Positions 56,975 through 64,000 of a DNA stretch of 64,000 bases are shown here, one piece after another; the first letter of the stretch is position 1, and the number at the start of each line of letters is the position of its first letter. The notes below the pieces were generated by a model, which made no database searches, was not told the origin of the DNA, and saw nothing but the letters and a program-made list of their open reading frames with translations. The translations under genes were made by a program, and so were the position numbers. The stretch comes from Sinomonas humi (lineage in GTDB: Bacteria > Actinomycetota > Actinomycetes > Actinomycetales > Micrococcaceae): NCBI RefSeq assembly GCF_000802235.1, contig NZ_JTDL01000037.1:62001-126000 (forward strand). The letters run 5' to 3'.

Positions 56975-57841
56975 ATGGAGACGTTCGCGTTCGACGCCCT
57001 CGGGACACGGTTCGAGGTGCGCACGAAGGGCCAGCTCGACGACGGGACCGGCCGGGAGCTGCTGAGGGAGACCCAGCGCTTCGACTGGGTGTGGTCGCGC
57101 TTCCGGCCTGACTCGCTCGTAGCGCAGATGCGGGCAAATGGAGGCCGGTGGGACATGCCCTCCGAGAGCGCCGACTTGGCCAGGCTTTACGCCCGGCTCT
57201 ACAGGGTCACCCGCGGCGCGATCAACCCCTGGATCGGCTCGAGTCTCGAGCGCCTCGGCTACGGCCCTCATTACGAACTCGTACCGACCGGTGCGCCCGA
57301 GCCTGCCCCTCTTTGGGACGACGACCATATGTGGGAAGGCACCGCCGTCGTCCTCGCCCGTCCTGCCGTCCTCGATATCGGGGCGGCCGGAAAGGGACTC
57401 CTCGTCGACCGCTTGGGCGGGATCCTCGATGACGCCGGGCACGACGCCTACGTGGTCGACGGAAGCGGCGACATCCTGCACTCGGGAACCGAACCGATCC
57501 GAGCCGCGCTCGAGCACCCTTACGATCCGGAAGAAGCGATCGGAATCGTTGAACTGGCCCAAGGCGCGCTCTGCGCGTCGGCAGGCAACCGTCGGGCTTG
57601 GGGAGACGGCTTCCATCACCTGCTCGACGCGCGGACCGGCTCCCCGGTGCGCTCCGTCGTCGCGACCTGGGCGATGGCCCACGACGCGATGACCGCCGAC
57701 GCCCTCGCCACCGCGCTCTTCGTCGCGCCGGGTTCCGTGCTCACGGCCGAATTCCCGGAAGCGGATCCTCAGTGGCTCCAGGTCTTTTCCGACGGTCATG
57801 CTGAGGGCAGCCAGGTCTTCCTCGAAGGCCTTTTCTCGTGA
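56975..57841 (+). CDS. apbE: FAD:protein FMN transferase
   Basis: 288 residues. It has ALGTRFEVRT at the start, LDIGAAGKGLLVDRL, YVVDGSGDILHSG and the metal-site block DAMTADALATALFV. No signal peptide, so it may act in the cytoplasm or be exported by another route. It is between the FMN-binding lipoprotein (9 bp) and the membrane reductase (4-bp overlap). Confidence 0.9.
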   Translation: METFAFDALGTRFEVRTKGQLDDGTGRELLRETQRFDWVWSRFRPDSLVAQMRANGGRWDMPSESADLARLYARLYRVTRGAINPWIGSSLERLGYGPHYELVPTGAPEPAPLWDDDHMWEGTAVVLARPAVLDIGAAGKGLLVDRLGGILDDAGHDAYVVDGSGDILHSGTEPIRAALEHPYDPEEAIGIVELAQGALCASAGNRRAWGDGFHHLLDARTGSPVRSVVATWAMAHDAMTADALATALFVAPGSVLTAEFPEADPQWLQVFSDGHAEGSQVFLEGLFS

Positions 57842-59370
57842 CGCCCACTGTTTCGGCGCCCAACGCCGCGCGCCTGCGCCTCGTCGCTGCCCTCGGGCGG
57901 CTCACCATGTACCGCCTCGTCGTCCTGGTCCTCGCCGTCCTGGCGGCCTACAGCCTGGTGCTCGGCGTCCTCGACTGGCTGCCCTTCACTGCCCCGGCCA
58001 TGCTCGCTTCCCTTGTTGTCTGCCTTGCCGTCTCCTACGGCGTCAACCGGGTCACCGCGGCCGCGGCCCACGTCGCGCCGCAGCCGGACTCCGCGCTCAT
58101 CACCGGCCTACTGCTGTACTTCCTGTTCTGGCCGAGCCTCGCTCCTCTCGATCTCGCCGTCACCGCGCTCGCAGCCACCGCGGCCACCCTCTCCAAGTAC
58201 TTGCTGGCCTTTCGGGGTCGCCACGCGTTCAATCCCGCTGCTCTGGGTGCGTTCGTCGTCGGCCTCACCGGATGGGGGGCTGCCACGTGGTGGGTGGGGA
58301 CGCCTGCCATGCTGTGGCTCGTACTCCCCGGCGCCCTCCTCGTGCTCTATCGCGTGCAGCGCCTCGCGATGGCCGGCCTGTTCGCCGTCGTTGCCCTCGC
58401 CGTCGCCATCGCGGTCGTCGCCCAAGTCGGCGTGAGCCCGCTCTCGTCACTCTGGCAGGCCCTTTCTCAGGGCCCGCTCGTCTTCTTCGCCGGCTTCATG
58501 CTCTCTGAGCCGCTCACGATGCCAGGCCGGCGTCTCCATCAACTCGGTTATTCCGCGCTCATCGGCCTCGCGTACGCGCTGCCGTTTGCCCTCGGCCCTG
58601 TCTCAAGCTCGCCCGAGCTCGCGCTCCTCGTCGGCAATCTCGCCGCCTTCGCATTTGGGCTGACCCGTGGCGTGAGCCTTCGCTTCGTGGAAAGGCGCAC
58701 CCTTACGCCCAGCTCTCACGAGTTCGTGTTCGTGCCGTCACGCCGCGTGCGCTTCGCGGCCGGTCAATACGCCGAGCTCTCCCTTCCCAGAGGAGGCCCG
58801 GCCCGCGCTGGCAGCCGAAGGACGTTCAGCTTCACGAGTGCGCCTTCCTCCGACATCCTCGCGTTCGGCGTGAGCACCGCCCCGCCAGTCTCGCACTCCA
58901 AGCGTTCTCTCATGAACCTCACTCCGGGCCAAAGGGTGTACTTGGCAGCCGTCGGGGGCGACTTCGTGCTCCCCCGCGACGTGGATCGGCCGCTCCTGCT
59001 TGTCGCCGGAGGCATCGGAATCACGCCGTTCGCCTCGATGCTCAGGGCGATGCGGAACTCGGGCGATGCGCGCGACGTCGTGCTCGTCGCCTCAGTGCCC
59101 AACCCCGATGAGCTCGCCTTCGCGGACATCCTGCGAACCTCCGTCGCGCGGGTCATCGTCCGGGCGTCCGACGGCGGAGCTCCCGCAGACTTCGCCGAGG
59201 ACGCCGGCTCCGCGCCGTTCACTGCCGCGAGGCTTCGACAGCTCGTTCCGGATATCGCTTCGCGTACGGCGTACGTTTCCGGGCCGCCATCGTTCGTGGG
59301 AGCCGTGGCGCGGGAGTTGCGCGCTGCCGGGGCTCGGCACGTCCGTCGCGACGCCTTCTCGGGCTACTGA
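57838..59370 (+). CDS. NqrB/RnfD-like membrane domain fused to ferredoxin-NADP reductase-type domain
   Basis: 510 residues. The first 285 contain nine or so helices with RGRHAFNPAALGAFVVGLTG and FMLSEPLTMPGRRLHQLGY, matching NqrB/RnfD. Residues 290-510 are an FNR module: RRTFSFTSAPSS binds flavin, VAGGIGITPFASMLRAM binds NAD(P)H, and YVSGPPSFVGAV is the C-terminal block. It likely takes electrons from NAD(P)H across the membrane to the FMN lipoprotein. GTG start inside the apbE stop (GTGA). Confidence 0.85.
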   Translation: MTPTVSAPNAARLRLVAALGRLTMYRLVVLVLAVLAAYSLVLGVLDWLPFTAPAMLASLVVCLAVSYGVNRVTAAAAHVAPQPDSALITGLLLYFLFWPSLAPLDLAVTALAATAATLSKYLLAFRGRHAFNPAALGAFVVGLTGWGAATWWVGTPAMLWLVLPGALLVLYRVQRLAMAGLFAVVALAVAIAVVAQVGVSPLSSLWQALSQGPLVFFAGFMLSEPLTMPGRRLHQLGYSALIGLAYALPFALGPVSSSPELALLVGNLAAFAFGLTRGVSLRFVERRTLTPSSHEFVFVPSRRVRFAAGQYAELSLPRGGPARAGSRRTFSFTSAPSSDILAFGVSTAPPVSHSKRSLMNLTPGQRVYLAAVGGDFVLPRDVDRPLLLVAGGIGITPFASMLRAMRNSGDARDVVLVASVPNPDELAFADILRTSVARVIVRASDGGAPADFAEDAGSAPFTAARLRQLVPDIASRTAYVSGPPSFVGAVARELRAAGARHVRRDAFSGY

Positions 59371-59387
59371 CGGGCTGCCCATCGGCG

Positions 59388-59393
59388 TAGGCT
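59388..59393 (+). promoter_or_regulatory. Candidate -10 TAGGCT for DUF2630 gene
   Basis: TAGGCT about 33 nt before the ATG at 59427; the gene also has an AAGGAG site, so it is leadered. Confidence 0.35.
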
Positions 59394-59426
59394 GACGAGC
59401 GGATACCCCTTCTGGAAGGAGTGAGC

Positions 59427-59669
59427 ATGGACCAGGACATCCACAACCGCATCAAGGAACTCATCGACGAAGAGCACAGCCTGCGCTCGGCCCTCGGGGA
59501 CGGAAGTATTTCCGAGGATGAGGAGCACCGGCGGCTTACGTCCGTCGAGGCGCAGCTCGACCAGTGCTGGGATCTCCTGCGGCAACGGCGTGCGAAGCGC
59601 CAGTACGGCGAGAACCCGAACGAGGCAGCTCCGCGATCCGAGGACGTCGTCGAGAACTACCTCGAATAG
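59427..59669 (+). CDS. DUF2630 family protein
   Basis: 80 residues, mostly helical and charged: DQDIHNRIKELIDEEHSLRS and QLDQCWDLLRQRRAKRQYG are diagnostic. A small soluble actinobacterial protein of unknown function. The ATG at 59427 fits the AAGGAG site better than the GTG at 59421. Confidence 0.9.
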   Translation: MDQDIHNRIKELIDEEHSLRSALGDGSISEDEEHRRLTSVEAQLDQCWDLLRQRRAKRQYGENPNEAAPRSEDVVENYLE

Positions 59670-59753
59670 GCGCGGCGGCTGGCCTTTCCGCGGCTTCCAA
59701 CGGCGTGGCGGGTTGCGTGCCGGCCGGCTTGCGTGGCCGGGGTGAGCACCTGC

Positions 59754-59759
59754 TAAGCT
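59754..59759 (+). promoter_or_regulatory. Candidate -10 TAAGCT for tRNA-Arg
   Basis: TAAGCT lies 20 bp before the mature tRNA 5' end, giving a short 5' leader for RNase P. Confidence 0.45.
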
Positions 59760-59779
59760 CAATGGGTCCCCCCGGACGG

Positions 59780-59855
59780 GCCCTCGTAGCTCAGGGGATA
59801 GAGCGTCTGCCTCCGGAGCAGAAGGCCGTAGGTTCGAATCCTATCGAGGGCACCA
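59780..59855 (+). tRNA. tRNA-Arg (anticodon CCG)
   Basis: 76 nt with encoded CCA. Acceptor stem GCCCTCG/CGAGGGC, anticodon stem TCTGC/GCAGA around loop C-T-CCG-G-A, and T-arm GTAGG-TTCGAAT-CCTAT. It decodes CGG. Confidence 0.97.
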
Positions 59856-59858
59856 CGA

Positions 59859-59889
59859 AAGGCCCCGCCGACTTGGTCGGCGGGGCCTT
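59859..59889. terminator. Bidirectional terminator of tRNA-Arg and peptide operon
   Basis: A 14-bp perfect stem (AAGGCCCCGCCGAC and its complement), 3-nt loop, TTCTT on the plus side and TTTCG on the minus side. It ends the tRNA transcript and, in the other direction, the operon starting at 63236. Confidence 0.9.
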
Positions 59890-59926
59890 CTTGGCAATGA
59901 GAGGCAACGACTTCGGCGAGGCCGGT

Positions 59927-60325
59927 TCACGCCTTACGCTCTGGATCGCCTTCCGGCTTCCATCCTGCAGGCAGTCTTCGGTCGAGGCTCGCGGCCGTGA
60001 GGACCAGCGCGAGCAGGATCACAATCGCGCACCCCAAATAGGCGAGTTGTCCGCGCAGCCCCAAGGACGCGCCCGTCAGCAGCTTGACTGCGAGAGGCAC
60101 GCCGAGGGCGAGGATTGCGAAATACGCCGCAAGGTTCCCCAGTATCTTTCCTGTTGACTGATGCTTCGAACGCGGGACCTGCTCTGCGAAGAGACAGGGC
60201 CGGAAGCGATCGCCTTGCTCCACTGAAATCTCGTCTGCCTTCGCGAGCAAGCCCGGAAGGGCGGACTCGCCGACGCCGCGTTTGCGCAGTGCCGAGGCAA
60301 GTTCTTTCGCTTGTGCTCTTTCCAT
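59927..60325 (-). CDS. Small two-helix membrane protein, possible immunity protein
   Basis: 132 residues. Residues 1-60 are soluble and helical (AKELASALRKRGVGESAL). Two hydrophobic helices follow (GNLAAYFAILALGVPLAVKL and QLAYLGCAIVILLALVLTAA), then a charged tail. No known domain is recognised. It is last gene of the Trp-rich peptide operon, 35 bp after the ABC permease. The position and topology recall bacteriocin immunity proteins; this is inference. Confidence 0.7.
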   Translation of the reverse strand: MERAQAKELASALRKRGVGESALPGLLAKADEISVEQGDRFRPCLFAEQVPRSKHQSTGKILGNLAAYFAILALGVPLAVKLLTGASLGLRGQLAYLGCAIVILLALVLTAASLDRRLPAGWKPEGDPERKA

Positions 60326-60360
60326 AACACCCTCTCGTCATGTCCCAGCCAACCTCCTGC

Positions 60361-61098
60361 CTAATTCACGTCCCTACGCCTGTGCCGCCATGCTCCAACT
60401 CCTGCCGGCACCAGAATCCAGATCACCGCGGAGCTCAGGGCGGGAAGAACCTCGCCGCCTTCGCTGAGGAAATTGGAAAACGTTGAAGACTGCACATACG
60501 ACGTCGGGATATTGGGGACCAGCCCGATCAAGAGATCGGCGACTGTGGACTGGATCAGGACGACCACAACGGCCAAGGGCGTTGACATCAGGGCTGAAGC
60601 AACCGCGGCGCCCGAGATCGAACCAATCAGAACGGCGCAGGCGGCGTACCAGAGCCCCTGCCCGAGGCCCGCGTAAGTAACCTCGAGGCTGGAGAATCCC
60701 GCGAGCACCACCGCGACGAGCACCGCCAAGAGGCAGATTGCCGCCATGACCGCCGTCGCAAAAAGTGTGACCGCGATGTACTTCGCGCCCAAGATCGCGA
60801 GCCGCCTCGGCTGCAGAACGTAGAAAGTCATCACGTCCTTGTGCTGCCAGTCCGAAGTCACCGAAAGGATAGCAAGCAGGGGCGCGACGATGGCTCCTGG
60901 AAGTGCCAATCCCATCAAGAGGAGGGACACTTCCAAGACGCCGCCTCTTTCGACAGCCAGTCCCGCCGCGAGAGCTATCACCGTCAGGCCGACGAGAATC
61001 ATCGCCAAGAGGAGCCAGCGTGCACTCCGAGTGTCCACGAGCTTCCGTGACTCCACCCGAACAGCAACGGCAAGAGGCCCCGAAAGGAAGGCTGGCAT
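60361..61098 (-). CDS. ABC-2 type transporter permease
   Basis: 245 residues from the ATG at 61098 (PAFLSGPLAVAVRVESRKLV), 1 bp after the ATPase stop. Six hydrophobic segments in the ABC-2 pattern, with LVDTRSARWLLLA near the start and a soluble loop VTSDWQHKDVMTFYVL. It pairs with the ATPase at 61100, as in peptide self-immunity (LanFEG/BcrAB-like) exporters. Confidence 0.85.
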   Translation of the reverse strand: MPAFLSGPLAVAVRVESRKLVDTRSARWLLLAMILVGLTVIALAAGLAVERGGVLEVSLLLMGLALPGAIVAPLLAILSVTSDWQHKDVMTFYVLQPRRLAILGAKYIAVTLFATAVMAAICLLAVLVAVVLAGFSSLEVTYAGLGQGLWYAACAVLIGSISGAAVASALMSTPLAVVVVLIQSTVADLLIGLVPNIPTSYVQSSTFSNFLSEGGEVLPALSSAVIWILVPAGVGAWRHRRRDVN

Positions 61099-61099
61099 C

Positions 61100-62038
61100 T
61101 TAGGTTTCCTCCCCGTCGCCGATGGCGTGCTCAATGGAACCGGCCCTGAATTGTGGCGACGTGACCGCGCCGTACCGGGCCTCAAGCGTCACTGCTGCAG
61201 CTGGGCCGAGATGGTTCACTCGGACCCGGCGCGACCACATTGCCTCGCCAATTTCGTTCGCCGTACGGCGGACCCGAAATCCTGGACCAGCGGATGGCTC
61301 GTCCCCTCGACGGTGCTCGAATCCCTGGGCAACAAGAACCTTTTCGATCTCATCCAAATCAGGGCCGCTGACAAAGCTCCACTCGCTCACGGCCCCGCGC
61401 CGCACGATCTGATCTGACACCACCCGGCCGCGATCGAGGATGACCGCTCTGTCGACGTAGGTCTCCAATTCATTCAGCAGGTGGCTTGAGACGACGACTG
61501 CCGTGCCTTTGTCCCCAAGCGAACGCAGCAGCCTCTTGAGCCACGTCATTCCCTCGACATCCAAGCCGTTTGCCGGTTCGTCCAGAATCAGAACCTCGGG
61601 CTCTCCGAGGAGCGCAATGGCGAGGCTCATGCGCTGACGCATCCCAAGGGAGAGGGCGCCTACCTTCCGCGCCGGCACAGATGCAAGACCGACTTCGGTC
61701 AACACCGCATCCACTCGGCTTCTGGGGAGACGCATCATCATGGCCGCGAGCGTGACCGTCTCTCGCACCGATCTTCCTGGATGGTGCGCTCCCGGGTCCA
61801 GGAGAAAGCCAACCTTCCGGCCCGGATTCTCGAGCGACCGATAGGGCTGGCCATCGATGAGAACACGGCCCGCATCGGGGCGTACAAGGCCGGCGATCAC
61901 CTTGAGAGTGGTGGATTTTCCAGAGCCATTGGGCCCGATGTAACCCATGATCGTTCCCGCGTCGCACGAGAAGCCCACGTGGCTCAAGACTTGAATCCCC
62001 CCGTAGGACTTGGAGATGTCTTCGACCTCGAGTTTCAT
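61100..62038 (-). CDS. ABC transporter ATP-binding protein
   Basis: 312 residues from the ATG at 62038, overlapping the CPBP gene stop by 4 bases. Walker A is GPNGSGKSTTLK, the signature LSLGMRQRMSLAIA, and Walker B VLILDEPANGLD; a C-terminal accessory region (about 215-312) follows. The architecture is that of BcrA/LanF-type ATPases in peptide resistance. Confidence 0.92.
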   Translation of the reverse strand: MKLEVEDISKSYGGIQVLSHVGFSCDAGTIMGYIGPNGSGKSTTLKVIAGLVRPDAGRVLIDGQPYRSLENPGRKVGFLLDPGAHHPGRSVRETVTLAAMMMRLPRSRVDAVLTEVGLASVPARKVGALSLGMRQRMSLAIALLGEPEVLILDEPANGLDVEGMTWLKRLLRSLGDKGTAVVVSSHLLNELETYVDRAVILDRGRVVSDQIVRRGAVSEWSFVSGPDLDEIEKVLVAQGFEHRRGDEPSAGPGFRVRRTANEIGEAMWSRRVRVNHLGPAAAVTLEARYGAVTSPQFRAGSIEHAIGDGEET

Positions 62039-62775
62039 CGCGACACCTCCCTCCATTTCGCCCTCTTGAGCCAGAAGGCGAGAAACGCAAGAATCAGCAC
62101 ACCTAGCACTGCATCAAAGATGACCGTCGAAATTCTTGCCTCGCCACCGAAGATGGCGTCCGGGAAAGTCGCAACCGTCGCGTTGGCCACTATATGGAAG
62201 GCAACCGCCGGCCATATGGAATGTGTAGCCAAGAGCATCCCGAATGCCAGCAGAGAAAAAACAAATGCATCGAAGAAGACGGAGATGTGCGGCGAGGGGT
62301 GCAGTAGTGCAAAGACGAATGAGGTCAGGACGACGCCCGCGACGAGTACGGGGCGTCGAAGCTTCCGGCCCGAGGTAAGGATCAGGAACGGAAGGCCCCG
62401 AAAAAGCAGCTCTTCGAATAACGCCGACGGAACCAACAGGAGAGCTCGCAGCTTCTCCTCGGCGAGACCTGCACCAATCGATCCAGCGACCAGAATGAGG
62501 GACGCCAGGACCGAGGCGATGCCCAGTCGACGTACAAATTGTGTACGGCCAAACAATTGGGGCGCAAACAAGCCTCCAATTCTCACCACGACACTCGTGA
62601 TCGCCGTGGTGACGGCGAGCGCAGCCGAGTTCGCGAGCTCTTCGGAAGCCCCCATGGCTGAGGCGACAGCATTCGAAGCGAGCAGAAGGGCCACCATCCC
62701 GAGAAGCGCAAGGGCTGCGGCTACGAGTCTGCCGAGCTGGCTCCTCGTCCCTGTCGGACCGAAGGAAGGTGTCAC
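62035..62775 (-). CDS. CPBP family intramembrane metalloprotease
   Basis: 246 residues from the GTG at 62775, overlapping the precursor gene by 4 bases. The CPBP/Abi motifs are FEELLFRG, FALLHPSPH and FHIVANA, with the paired glutamates and histidines of the glutamyl protease site intact. About seven helices. CPBP proteins process prenylated or signal peptides and often give bacteriocin self-immunity. Confidence 0.88.
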   Translation of the reverse strand: MTPSFGPTGTRSQLGRLVAAALALLGMVALLLASNAVASAMGASEELANSAALAVTTAITSVVVRIGGLFAPQLFGRTQFVRRLGIASVLASLILVAGSIGAGLAEEKLRALLLVPSALFEELLFRGLPFLILTSGRKLRRPVLVAGVVLTSFVFALLHPSPHISVFFDAFVFSLLAFGMLLATHSIWPAVAFHIVANATVATFPDAIFGGEARISTVIFDAVLGVLILAFLAFWLKRAKWREVSR

Positions 62776-63236
62776 CACCCGAAGAAGTAGTGCCTGAGAC
62801 TGACGTAAATGTCCCAGAGTGTTCCGCCGGCGAACCAACTGAATACACCGCGTACCCAGCCGTTCAGACCGTTCCACCAGCCGACGAAGGACGACCACCC
62901 CCACCTAACGGCATTGACTATCGAATTCCAGAGGTAACGCGCATTGGACCAAATCCAGTTCAGGAGAGGCCCCACGTTGATACGCTTCTGCCCGTCTTTG
63001 ATCACCCCATCCGATCCGGAGGGTAGGCCCACACCGTTGAGTTGCGGGAGAGGCGTCATCGATCGGAGGCCCAATTCCCCCAACTTCTGCCCGGTGGCTG
63101 ATATCGATGCTGGAGAGATTGGCGTCGCTGAAAACAGTCGTCCCACAGTAGGCGTCGAAAGAAGGACAGCCGCGGCCAAAGCGGCGGCAACAGCCTTGGT
63201 TCGGACTGGATTAGAGGCTCTTGCTGCTGACACCAT
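62772..63236 (-). CDS. Secreted Trp-rich peptide precursor (bacteriocin-like)
   Basis: 154 residues. Residues 1-35 look like a Sec signal (basic VRTK, then AVAAALAAAVLLS). Residues 40-88 are a polar pro-region (GVIKDGQKRINVG). Residues 89-154 contain 11 tryptophans (94, 96, 103, 112, 114, 120, 121, 127, 134, 141, 154), many Asn/Gly, few charges and no cysteine, ending FFGW. This composition recalls unmodified Trp-rich bacteriocins such as aureocin A53, but no homology is claimed. GGGGGA ribosome site 6 nt before ATG 63236. First gene of the operon. Confidence 0.7.
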   Translation of the reverse strand: MVSAARASNPVRTKAVAAALAAAVLLSTPTVGRLFSATPISPASISATGQKLGELGLRSMTPLPQLNGVGLPSGSDGVIKDGQKRINVGPLLNWIWSNARYLWNSIVNAVRWGWSSFVGWWNGLNGWVRGVFSWFAGGTLWDIYVSLRHYFFGW

Positions 63237-63300
63237 TTGTGTCCCCCACTTATTCGCTCTGGTGCTTGTCAGATAGATCGTGATGCGATCGGACCGCCGC

Positions 63301-63306
63301 TGTCAA
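63301..63306 (-). promoter_or_regulatory. -35 element TTGACA of the peptide operon
   Basis: A perfect TTGACA on the minus strand. The best -10 at suitable distance is CACGAT (63277-63282, 18-bp spacing), which is weak and fits a promoter that needs an activator. Confidence 0.45.
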
Positions 63307-63320
63307 ATTCAGGTTGTCGA

Positions 63321-63351
63321 AAATACAAGTATCTGCCACTACAAATACAAG
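63321..63351 (-). promoter_or_regulatory. Paired direct repeats CTTGTATTT, 22 bp apart
   Basis: On the minus strand CTTGTATTT occurs at 63351-63343 and 63329-63321, start to start 22 bp (two helical turns), and 14 bp upstream of TTGACA. This is the arrangement of activator sites at many peptide-induced promoters. No regulator gene is in the window. Confidence 0.55.
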
Positions 63352-63512
63352 CTGTTCCTTGGTCCACCGGTAGTTAGCCGCATTCCGGGACCTACGCCTC
63401 TGAACCAAGTCCCCGGTAAGAGCGACTCTGGGACTGTGGGCGAAGCCGCCCCGTCGGCGGAATCCAGCCCACAAGCATCCACCTCATAAAGAAACAAGGA
63501 TGGGAGGACTCA

Positions 63513-64000
63513 TGTCACGCACATCAGTCGTCACCGGTGCCGCCTCCGGCATCGGAAAGGCAACCAAGGAGCTGCTGGAGCAGCGCGGCGAACGGGTCAT
63601 CGGCGTCGACCTCCACGACGCAGATGTCGAGGCCGACCTCTCGACGGCGCACGGCCGTCTGGCGCTGGTGGACAGCGTCCGCAAGCTCAGCGGAGGCTCG
63701 ATCGACGCCGTCTTCGCCGTCGCGGGCCTTGCCGCCCCGACCTCGGCCACCGTGGCAGTGAACTTCTTCGGCACCGTCGCAACACTCGACGGGCTCCGCC
63801 CGCTTCTGCTCGGCTCTCCCTCGCCGCGGGCAGTCCTGGTCTCGTCGATGGCAGCCCTCATGCCGAGCGATGAAGAACTCGTCGGCCTGCTCTCAGCAGC
63901 GGACGAGGCAGGGGCACTTGCCCGGGCGGAGGTGCTCGCCAAGGAACCAGCTACAACGGGCGCACTCATCTACGCCTCCACCAAACTCGGCCTCTCCCGC
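63513..64000 (+). CDS. SDR family oxidoreductase (truncated by right edge)
   Basis: The first 162 residues are present. The NAD(P) motif TGAASGIGKATKELLE is near the start, DLHDADVEADLST is the cofactor-specificity loop, VLVSSMAA the catalytic serine region and YASTK the Tyr-Lys pair. The short central part resembles 3-alpha-hydroxysteroid dehydrogenase-like SDRs. GGGAGG lies 5 nt before the ATG. Confidence 0.9.

Larger units (their letters stand above)
63237..63512. other. AT-richer divergent gap between precursor and SDR genes
   Basis: 276 bp with no credible gene. It holds the precursor promoter region (repeats 63321-63351, TTGACA 63301-63306) and must hold the SDR promoter, which was not recognised. 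Base composition is visibly less GC-rich than the rest of the window. Confidence 0.6.

Noticed and set aside
59780-63512. tRNA-Arg as integration site of a genomic island containing the peptide operon
   Set aside because: No integrase gene and no copy of the tRNA 3' end were seen at the far side of the operon; transfer remains possible by other routes.

Overview
The window is high-GC actinobacterial chromosome, most likely from the family Micrococcaceae (Arthrobacter/Sinomonas type). The signs are many GTG starts, NucS in place of a MutS/MutL repair pair, the actinobacterial small families DUF2550, DUF3039, DUF2017 and DUF2630, and a long disordered insertion in Rho. Gene order follows that known from Mycobacterium tuberculosis in two blocks: pncB-clpS-DUF2017-murI-MBL phosphodiesterase-rph-rdgB, and argS-lysA-hom-thrC-thrB-rho-prfA-prmC-sua5-wecA-atp operon-DUF2550.

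Layout. 1-8.3 kb: aquaporin start (partial), a degenerate ADP-ribosylglycohydrolase, DUF4395, exonuclease-BRCT, DedA, a CynX-type MFS exporter, rdgB-rph, an aldo/keto reductase and lgt. 8.3-13 kb: MBL phosphodiesterase, murI, DUF2017, clpS, then divergent pncB-pncA (NAD salvage). 13.0-14.3 kb: a DUF559 nuclease-like gene that exactly fills the gap between pncA and a helicase and is bracketed by two inverted arrays of a 32-bp repeat. 14.3-25.9 kb: helicase, MFS, DUF3039, ABC transporter pair, YbbN-like co-chaperone, a large membrane-anchored unknown, AI-2E-type permease, hydrolase and a small zinc protein. 25.9-31.5 kb: nucS, nagA, cold-shock gene with structured leader, a rhomboid/MprF-like composite and DUF2550. 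31.5-39.5 kb: complete ATP synthase operon. 39.5-55 kb: wecA-like, a double glycosyltransferase, tsaC, prmC, prfA, rho, threonine/lysine genes and argS. 55-59.7 kb: a second CynX-type MFS and a three-gene flavin electron-transfer cassette. 59.8 kb: tRNA-Arg(CCG). 59.9-63.5 kb: a compact, visibly AT-richer five-gene minus-strand operon encoding a secreted Trp-rich peptide precursor, a CPBP protease, an ABC transporter and a small membrane protein; it looks like an undescribed bacteriocin-type system. The right edge holds the start of an SDR gene.

Two regions stand out. One is the DUF559 cassette: its 14-bp repeat core contains the perfect Shine-Dalgarno octamer on one strand and the anti-Shine-Dalgarno octamer on the other. 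The other is the Trp-rich peptide operon with paired 9-bp direct repeats upstream of its promoter. At window scale, at least 17 genes carry a TANNNT -10 hexamer exactly 6-7 nt before the start codon, which points to widespread leaderless transcription and also settles several start codons.

All calls come from reading sequence, motifs and context; no searches or computed statistics were available.
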